Origin: Alopecurus myosuroides
Lineage: Eukaryota > Streptophyta > Magnoliopsida > Poales > Poaceae
NCBI GenBank assembly: GCA_028641055.1
Contig: CM054063.1
Location: 44,370,220-44,434,219 of the forward strand
Reading direction: 5' to 3'
DNA length: 64,000 bases
Below, piece by piece: positions 57,277 to 64,000 of this stretch. The notes beneath the pieces are model-generated. The model was not told the DNA's origin. It saw nothing but the letters and a program-made list of their open reading frames with translations, and searched no databases. The first letter of the stretch is position 1; each line of letters starts with the position of its first letter. Made by a program: the position numbers and the translations under genes.

Positions 57277-58956
57277 TTATGATCGCTTCGGCCGTAACCA
57301 TGGAGCATCTTCATTATTTAACGGGATGGTGGGGTCAGCTTTCACTGTGAAGGGTGGAATTTCAACAAACTTATTATAATCTTCTGACATGTCTGTCGTA
57401 TCCTCGATTCCCACGATGTTTCTTTTCCCTGAGAGAACTATGTGACGCTTCGGCTCATCGTATGATGAAATTGTTCCCTTATTTTTTCTTTTCTTCGGTC
57501 TGGAAGACATGTCCTTCACATAGAAGACCTGAGCCACATCATTGGCTAGAACGAATGGCTCGTCATTGTAACCAATACAGTTGAGATCCACTGTTGTCAT
57601 TCCATAAAGCGGGTCTACCTTTACCCCTTCTCCATTCAGGTTGACCCATTTGCACTTGAACAAAGGGACCTTAAAAGAAGGTCCATAGTCAAGTTCCCAT
57701 ATCTCCTCTATGTAACCATAGTATGTGTCAGTTTTTCCATTCTCGTTTGTTGTATCAAAGCGGACACCACTGTTTTGGTTGGTGCTCTTCTTATCTTGGG
57801 AGCTCGTGTAAAATGTATTTCCATTTATCTCGTACCCTTGAAAACTCCCAATAGTCGAAGATGGTGACCCTGCCAACATGTATAGCTGATCTTCAACAGT
57901 GGTGTCATTTATAAGACGTGTTTGCAACCAACTTCCGAAAGTCTCCATGTGTTCGCGTTTAATCCATGAGTCATCCTTCCCCGGGTTTGCAGACCGTACA
58001 ATATTCTTGTGTTCCTCGACATACGTAGCCATGAACATAGAATTTTGTAGAACTGTGTAGTGTGCTTTGGTCAAAGAATGCCCGTCCCTAGGTATCATTG
58101 TTTTCTTTCCCAGCGTTCCTTTTCCCCTCAGTCTCCCCTCATGCCGCGATTCAGGAACACCAATTGTCTTAAGGTCAGGAATAAAGTCAACACAGAACCC
58201 AATGACCTCCTCTGTTCCATAGCCCTTCGAGATGCTTCCTTCTGGCCTAGCACGGTTATGAACATATTTCTTCAAGACTCCCATGAACCTCTCAAAGGGG
58301 AACATATTGTGTAGAAAGACCGGACCGAGAATATGAATCTCTTCACATAGGTGAACAAGGGGATGAGTCATAATGTTGAAGAAGGATGGTGGGAACACCA
58401 ACTCAAAACTAACAAGACACTGGACCACATCCCTCTGTAATCTTGTCAGAATTTCTGGATCGATTACCTTCTGAGATATTGCGTTCATGAATGCACATAG
58501 CTTCACAATGGGTACTCGAACATTTTCCGGTAGAAGCCCCCTCAATGCAATCGGAAGCAATTGCGTCATAATCACGTGGCAGTTCATTGCAGTATCGTCG
58601 GGCTCTTCTGATGCCTGTTCTTGATCACCTCCTTCTTCTGCATTCTCTTCCATTGCAGTATCGTCGTATTCAGGGAACAAAGGATCTTCTTCTTCTTCTT
58701 CATCGTCTTCCATCACAACCCCTCTTTCTCCATGCTTGGTCCAGCAATTATAGCTGGGCATGAAACCTCTCCGAAGTAGATGGCCGTGAAGGATTCTTTC
58801 GGAAGAATGTTCTCTGACGTTCCGACAATCAACACATGGGCAACACATGAAGCCATTATCTTTGTTCGCCTGAGCTACAGCAAGAAATGCATTCAGGCCT
58901 GCCATATACTCGGAGGTGCGTCGGTCACCGTACATCCATCGCTGCCGTGCATCCAT
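57277..58956 (-). CDS. Internally deleted TNP2-derived protein of CACTA-2 (no transposase core), open frame intact
   Basis: 559 codons from the ATG at 58956 (MDARQRWMYGDRRTSEYMAG), just behind a CAG splice acceptor; an upstream in-frame ATG would add 22 residues. It contains the N-terminal transposase-associated domain (CCPCVDCRN, HLLRRGF), an acidic linker, then jumps to a DUF4218-like domain (NCHVIMTQLLPIALRG, MFPFERFMGVLKKYVHNRAR) and a DUF4216-like C-terminus (GYEINGNTFYTSSQDKK, YGYIEEIWELDYG). The whole TNP2 core between them is missing. The copy of ATTGCAGTATCGTCG at the junction (about 58587) also occurs at about 58652, pointing to deletion between short direct repeats. No stop or frameshift remains. 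It probably keeps DNA-binding or assembly parts without cleavage activity. Confidence 0.85.
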   Translation of the reverse strand: MDARQRWMYGDRRTSEYMAGLNAFLAVAQANKDNGFMCCPCVDCRNVREHSSERILHGHLLRRGFMPSYNCWTKHGERGVVMEDDEEEEEDPLFPEYDDTAMEENAEEGGDQEQASEEPDDTAMNCHVIMTQLLPIALRGLLPENVRVPIVKLCAFMNAISQKVIDPEILTRLQRDVVQCLVSFELVFPPSFFNIMTHPLVHLCEEIHILGPVFLHNMFPFERFMGVLKKYVHNRARPEGSISKGYGTEEVIGFCVDFIPDLKTIGVPESRHEGRLRGKGTLGKKTMIPRDGHSLTKAHYTVLQNSMFMATYVEEHKNIVRSANPGKDDSWIKREHMETFGSWLQTRLINDTTVEDQLYMLAGSPSSTIGSFQGYEINGNTFYTSSQDKKSTNQNSGVRFDTTNENGKTDTYYGYIEEIWELDYGPSFKVPLFKCKWVNLNGEGVKVDPLYGMTTVDLNCIGYNDEPFVLANDVAQVFYVKDMSSRPKKRKNKGTISSYDEPKRHIVLSGKRNIVGIEDTTDMSEDYNKFVEIPPFTVKADPTIPLNNEDAPWLRPKRS

Positions 58957-59149
58957 CTGCATCATATAATTAAGTTTATCAAAATACATATTAATACAGA
59001 GATGACCACAGTACATCGACAAATAATACTTTTTATGTATCAGTTACAGATGAAAAAGATAATTTGTTAACCTCGGTCGAAGATACCATTTTCAATGAGC
59101 TTGTGTGCGTCTCGGGAATTTCGTCGAACACCTCGTGTGCATAGTAAAT

Positions 59150-59502
59150 AAAAACACACTAACACCACACTCTCTCACACCTCCAAGCAAAAAAAAAGAT
59201 GGAAGGAGGGGGGGCTGGGGCAGTATATATAGGGGAAGGGGGCATTGGTCCCGGTTCGTGGACTGAACCGGGACAACAGGTCATGCGCGTGCCACGTGGC
59301 CTGTGGCTAGGCATTGGTCCCGGTCCGTGGCACGAGCCGGGACCGATATGCCCCCCACGAACCGGGACCAATGCGCCCAGGCGATTCCTGTTGCCCCGGG
59401 CGCACGAACCGGGACCAATGCAGGGCATTTGTCCCGGATTTGGTTGCAACCGGGACAGCTGCCCCCCGGCCCCCTGGACGAGAGGGGTTGTTTCCACTAG
59501 TG
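59150..59502. repeat. CACTA-2 right subterminal repeats and TIR
   Basis: Repeated CATTGGTCCCGGTTCGTGG / CGAACCGGGACCAATGC and TTTGTCCCGG blocks, then TTTCCACTAGTG. Confidence 0.85.
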
Positions 59503-59700
59503 CATCTATCCCGTGTGTCCGGATTAGGTCTTTGGTCATGGTTCAGCGACCCGGGACACCGAAACCACGAATGTTGAGAATTAGCCAACACATTAGGAAA
59601 CGACTCTCAGGACCCGTGCTCGGTGGGTGGGAGGGGGATTGGGCGATGTCCTAGAGGACTTGGCCTGGCGGGTGTAAGGAGTGCGGGGGGTTAAGGGGAA
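59503..59700 (-). pseudogene. Start of the LINE endonuclease domain, right of CACTA-2
   Basis: The minus strand reads NIRGFGVPGR, a TGA, then TMTKDLIRTHGID, which joins VILLQET at 52834 once CACTA-2 is removed. It is the first strand region of an L1-type AP endonuclease. It is cut 5' by the Copia C LTR at 59701. Confidence 0.8.
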
Positions 59701-61351
59701 TGTTGCATAGAAAACAAAAATTTTCCTACGCGCGATAAACCCGAATGGCCAAGATCTAATCTATGAGATGAAAGGCAACGGGGAGAAAGAGAGTCTTGAG
59801 ATAACATACCCTCGAAGACTCAAAGTGGTACGAGAAAAGATCTCGTTGTTGGCGTAGTCGTTCTCACGCCGATCCCGAGCGAGAAGAAGAGCACCGCAAT
59901 CCGGCGGTGCCTCCGTAATCGGTCACACGTTCAGCTCGATGAAGACTTCCGTTCCCTCGTTCCAGCGGGTTGCGGAAGTAGAGGATCCCTCCGAAATTCC
60001 AGCAGCACGTCTGCATGGTGGTGGTGAAGAATCCCACGGTCAGGGCTTCGCCAAGCCGGAGACCATGGAATGGAGCAGCGGGTGGAAGGGAAAAGAAGTG
60101 TGCAAGTGTGTAGAGAAGAGAGAGCCCTCACCCTCCTTTTATAGGGGAGGGGGAGGCAGCTCAAAGGGGGGGGGGGGTGAGGCCAGCCATGGGTGCCCCC
60201 ACCCATTCCTCTCTTCATGTGAGTGGAAGCTCCACTCACACCCACTCAAAATTCCTTAATTTCTCACTTAGAAAATCCAAAGGTTTTTCTTTAATAAATA
60301 AATAAAACATTTTTATTTCTTTATTTATATTTGTTAATTCCATTAAAAAACATTTGCATGCAGCACCTCAAACCATTTGTTAATTCTATTAACAAACATT
60401 CAACGAAAAACCCCTTGAACTATTTCAATTTTCCCCGAAACAATTCCGGAGCTGCCCAAAATATTCTTCGGTATTCCGTATCCTCTCTAACGCTTCATCG
60501 AACCTTAAGTGTGTCTCCCTACGGTTCGCGAATATTATAGACATGATGGAGACTCCTCTCCGATCAATAATCAACAGCGTGATCTGGAGATCCGTGATGA
60601 CTCCTATATATATTCAACGATGACTCTCGTGATCGTGTGAACCTTTCAACGTCGTAACGATTTCCCTTTGTCTCGCGATATATTACTTGTCCGAGATCCG
60701 ATCATCGGTATGGACTATACCTTGTTCGATCTCGTTATCCGACAAGTACTCTTTTCTCGTTCCCGTGATATAACATCCTTGTGATCATATCACTTGCTTG
60801 CAAGCAGTGTCGATGTGCTATCACCGAGAGGGCCCTGAGTATATCTATCCGTCATATTGGATGGACAAATCCCATTCTCGATCCATGAGCTTCAACTAAC
60901 ACTTTCCGAATATCCAATGCCACCTTTATAGTCACCCTTTTACGGTGTGACGTTTGATTTCATCAAAGTATTCTTTCGGTATTAGTGATTAACATGATCT
61001 CATGGTCTAAGGAATAATGTTACTCCGAATGTAAGACATAACAACAAATTTAAATGACTTGATCGTATTATTATACTTAGTTAGGGTTTAAGTTCATCAT
61101 GTCATTCTCCTAATGACATGACCCCGTTATTAACAACATCCAATGTCCATGATCAAGAAACCTTGATCATCTGTTTAATCAACGTGCTAGTTAAAAGAGA
61201 GGCTTCACTAGGAACGTCGGTTTGTTTATTAATCACACATGTATCAACATTTCCGGTTAATACAATTCTAGCATGAGAAATAAACATCTACCATAAACAA
61301 GGAATAACATAATAAACACTTTATTATTGCCTCTCGGGCATATTCCCTTCA
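59701..61351 (-). repeat. 3' LTR of Copia element C
   Basis: 1651 bp, TG...CA. Its start is fixed by the adjacent polypurine tract. It contains no supported gene; a run of G lies at about 60157-60178. Confidence 0.9.
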
Positions 61352-61384
61352 GTCTCCCACTTGCACCAGGGGCAATAATCTATA

Positions 61385-64000
61385 TTACATAGTGATGAAT
61401 CTAACACCCATTGAATTCTGGTGTTGATCATGTTTTTCCCTTGAGAGAGTTTTAGTCAATGGATCTGCCACATTCAGATCCGTATGTACTTTGCAAATCT
61501 TCACAACCCCATCTGCGACATGCTCACGGATGGAGTGAAAACGGCGCTTGATATGCTTGGAATTCTTGTGAGACCTTGGTTCCTTAGCATTGGCTATGGC
61601 ACCATTGTTGTCACAATAGATAACCATTGGATCCAACGCACTCGGAACCACGCCTAGTTTGGATATGAACTCCTTCATCCAAACTGCTTCCTGTGTTGCC
61701 TCCGAGGCAGCAACATATTCCGCTTCTGTTGATGATCCCGCCACCATGGATTGCTTGGAACTCCCCCAGCTTACAGCTCCTCCATTCACAACAAATACGT
61801 AACCGGACTGAGACTTAGAGTCACCTGGATCAGTGTCGAAGCTAGCATCGACGTAACATCTTGCGACGAGCTCTTCTTCACCGCCATATACGAGAAACAT
61901 ATCCTTAGTTCTTCTCAAGTATTTAAGGATATTCTTGACCGCAGTCCAGTGTTCCTAACCTGGATTGGATTGGTACCTACTAGTCAAACTAATAGCATGT
62001 GCCACATCTGGTCTTGTACATAGCATAGCATACATGATAGAACCTATGGCGGAAGCATAGGGAGTCTTATTCATCCTTTCTCTATCTTCTGCTGTAGCTG
62101 GACATTGAGTCTTACTCAACGTTTTGCCTTGCAACATAGGTAGGAACCCCTTCGTACTATCTTCCATTTTGAACTTCTTGAAAATCTTGTCAAGGTATGT
62201 ACTTTGCAAAAGTCCAATTAAGCGTCTTGATCTATCCCTATAGATTTTGATTCCTAATATATAAGCTGCTTCACCGAGGTCTTTCATCGAAAAACTACTG
62301 TTCAAATAACCTTTTACGTTTTTTAAAAGTTCTATATCATTTCCAATCAACAATATGTCATACACATATAGTACTAGAAATGCTACATAGCTCCCACTCA
62401 CTTTCTTGTAAATACAAGCTTCTCCGTATGTTTGGACAAATCCAAAACCTTTGACCACCTTATCTAAACGGAGGTTCCAACTCCGGGATGCTTGCTTCAG
62501 TCCATAAATGGAACGTTGAAGCTTACACACCTTGTCAGCATCCTTAGGATCAACAAAACCTTTGGGTTGCATCATATACAACTCTTCCTCAATGTCACCA
62601 GTAAGGAACGCCGTTTTGACATCCATCTGCCATATTATCATAATCAAAAATTGCAGCAACTGCTAACATAATCCTAACTGACTTAAGCATCGCTACTGGT
62701 GACAAAGTCTCATCGTAGTCAACTCCTGGAATTTGTCGGAAACCTTTTGCGACAAGTCGAGCTTTATAGACGGTCACATTACCATCAGCGTCAGTTTTGT
62801 TTTTAAAGATCCATTTGTTCTCAACGGCCTTGCGGTCATTGGGTAAATCCACCAAAGTCCAAACTTGGTTTTCGTACATGGATCCTATTTCGGATTTGAT
62901 GGCTTCAACCCATTTGTTGGAATCTTGGCTCATCATCGCTTCCTCATATGTCGCAGGGTCATCACCTCCATCTACCATCAAGTTTAATACGTGATCTCCG
63001 TACAGTTCAGGAGCTGTACGCTCCCTAGTTGACCTGCGAGGTGCGGTAGTTTCCTCTACTGGAGTTTCATGATCTTGATCATTAACTCTCTCTTCAACTG
63101 ACGGGGTCGGCTCCGGAACAACTTCTGGCGCTGCGCTACTCACCATTCCAAGAAGAGAAGGTTCAATAACCTCGTCGAGTTCTACCTTCCTACTATTCAC
63201 ACCTTTCGAGAGAAACTCCTTCTCCAAAAAGGATCCATTCTTGGCAACGAAAATCTTGCCTTCGGATCTGTGATAGAAGGTGTGCCCTATTGTTTCTTTA
63301 GGGTATCCTATGAAGACGCATTTTTCCGCTTTGGGTTCAAGTTTATCAGGTTGAAGATTCTTCACATAAACATCGCATCCCCAAACTTTTAGAAATGACA
63401 GCTTAGGTTTGTTTCCAAACCATAATTCATACGGTGTCGTTTCAACGGATTTAGATGGTGCCCTATTTAAAGTAAATGCAGCGGTCTCTAGTGCATAACC
63501 CCAAAACTATAGTGGCAAATCTGTAAGAGACATCATAGATCGAACCATATCTAATAAAGTACGATTACGACGTTCGGAAACACCATTACGCTGTTGTGTT
63601 CCGGCAGGTGTGAGTTGTGAAACTATTCCACATTGTTTCATATGCATGCCAAACTCGTAACTTAGATATTCACCTCCGCGATCAGACCGTAGAAATTTAA
63701 TCTTTCTGTTACGATGATTTTCAACTTCACACTGAATTTCTTTGAACTTTTCAAACGTTTCAGATTTGTGTTTCATTAAGTAAATATACCCATATATACT
63801 CAAATCATCTGTGAAAGTGACAAAATAACGATATCCACCGTGCGCCGATACACTCATTGGTCCACATACATCAGTATGTATGATTTCCAGTAAGTCTGTT
63901 GTCCGTTCCATAGTTCCAGAAAACGGGGTTCTAGTCATCTTGCCCATAAGGCATGGTTCACATGTTTCAAATGATTCATAATCAAGTGATTCTAAGAGTC
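61385..64000 (-). pseudogene. Copia C pol: integrase, RT, RNase H (decayed)
   Basis: From 64000 down: integrase core with IHTDVCGP, FLRSDRGGEY and NGVSERRNRTLLDMV (63947-63507), a TAG near 63508, and the integrase C-terminal region (KCVFIGYPKE). RT follows with NKWVEAIKSEIGSMYENQVW and YKARLVAKGFRQIPGVDYDE, a frameshift near 62640, then MDVKTAFLTGDIEEELYMMQ. The catalytic YVDD box is changed to YVYD (codon at 62361-62363). After SNPG a TAG near 61957 precedes RNase H (CYVDASFDTDPGDSKSQSGY, SSTEAEYVAASEA, HIKRRFHSIREHV). So two stops, one frameshift and one lost catalytic Asp. Sequence is close to the Angela/WIS type. Confidence 0.9.

Larger units (their letters stand above)
52835..59502 (-). 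mobile_element. CACTA-2, En/Spm-type transposon with captured DRM gene pieces
   Basis: 6668 bp with 12-bp TIRs CACTAGTGGAAA, flanked by CAT (52832-52834 and 59503-59505). Subterminal regions carry many copies of GGTCCCGGTT / AACCGGGACC and TTGTCCCGG. Contents left to right: plus-strand Pro/Arg-rich gene (decayed), an internal cluster of the same subterminal motif (54990-55090), the DRM-derived array, and a minus-strand deleted TNP2. It lies in the LINE endonuclease region. It encodes no complete transposase. Confidence 0.95.
49270..59700 (-). mobile_element. LINE (L1-type), interrupted by CACTA-2 and cut by Copia C
   Basis: The two LINE parts are 59700-59503 and 52834-49270 on the minus strand. 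The reading frame (THGID | VILLQET) is restored exactly when CACTA-2 and one CAT duplication are removed. The 5' end is cut by the LTR of Copia C at 59701, and the 3' end near 49270 lacks a clear poly(A). Confidence 0.85.
59701..64000 (-). mobile_element. Copia element C (BARE/Angela-like), 3' half
   Basis: The minus strand reads integrase, RT, RNase H, polypurine tract (GGTGCAAGTGGGAGAC at 61367-61352), then the 3' LTR (61351-59701, TGAAGGGAATATGCCC...CTATGCAACA). The base block at the outer side is GGGAA. The element runs off the right edge and is inserted in the LINE. Confidence 0.93.

Noticed and set aside
59159..59654. Overlapping ORFs at the right end of CACTA-2
   Set aside because: They are chimeras of LINE endonuclease codons and CACTA subterminal repeats.

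Overview
The window is plant nuclear DNA, most likely from a Triticeae grass (wheat, Aegilops or barley type). The evidence is deeply nested class I and class II transposons, Copia LTRs of the BARE/Angela/WIS type that begin TGTTGGGAATATGCCC or TGAAGGGAATATGCCC, CACTA elements rich in subterminal repeats, a Stowaway MITE, and one spliced host gene with plant-type introns. No tRNA, rRNA, CRISPR or bacterial feature was found.

Layout. (1) 1-31259 is a minus-strand Copia-like element (A). Its gag is split by a 28-kb CACTA element (CACTA-1, 431-28437, TIR CACTACTAGGAAAA, TSD GGG). CACTA-1 carries a broken TNP2 transposase, a broken second gene of the Transposase_24/Ulp1 type, a small RNase H1-N-terminal-like ORF, two fold-back units and a captured RRM exon. 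It is itself interrupted by a young 14.5-kb Gypsy chromovirus (8620-23163, TSD GACGG). (2) 31397-34772 is the 5' part of a second Copia element (B), next to the 5' part of a Gypsy element (D, 34773-36230). (3) 36231-46542 is the gene island. It holds UEV1, an intact ubiquitin-conjugating enzyme variant gene (36775-38804, four exons), two MITEs, a Helitron 3' end and unassigned sequence. (4) 46555-47773 is a short retroposon with LINE-like tail and target-site duplication, followed by a LINE fragment (47903-48901). (5) 49270-59700 is a minus-strand LINE interrupted by a 6.7-kb CACTA element (CACTA-2, 52835-59502, TSD CAT). (6) 59701-64000 is the 3' half of a Copia element (C) that runs off the window.

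The most striking content is in CACTA-2. Its minus strand holds pieces of a host DRM-type de novo DNA methyltransferase gene, one piece amplified into five tandem 274-bp units, next to an uninterrupted 559-codon TNP2-derived ORF that has lost the central transposase core. DRM is the methyltransferase of the pathway that silences such elements, so this is a candidate silencing-interference module; that function is inference. Other elements also carry RNA-related cargo: an RNase H1 N-terminal-like domain with a membrane tail, long fold-backs and an RRM exon in CACTA-1, and a possible dsRNA-binding-like fold in the extra ORF of the Gypsy element. The long LTRs of the Gypsy element also hold two exons that splice in frame into an acidic peptide.

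Only UEV1 is clearly a functional host gene. Most transposon genes are decayed by frameshifts and stops. The exceptions are the Gypsy extra ORF, gag and pol (one frame change between gag/protease and RT) and the deleted TNP2 of CACTA-2.
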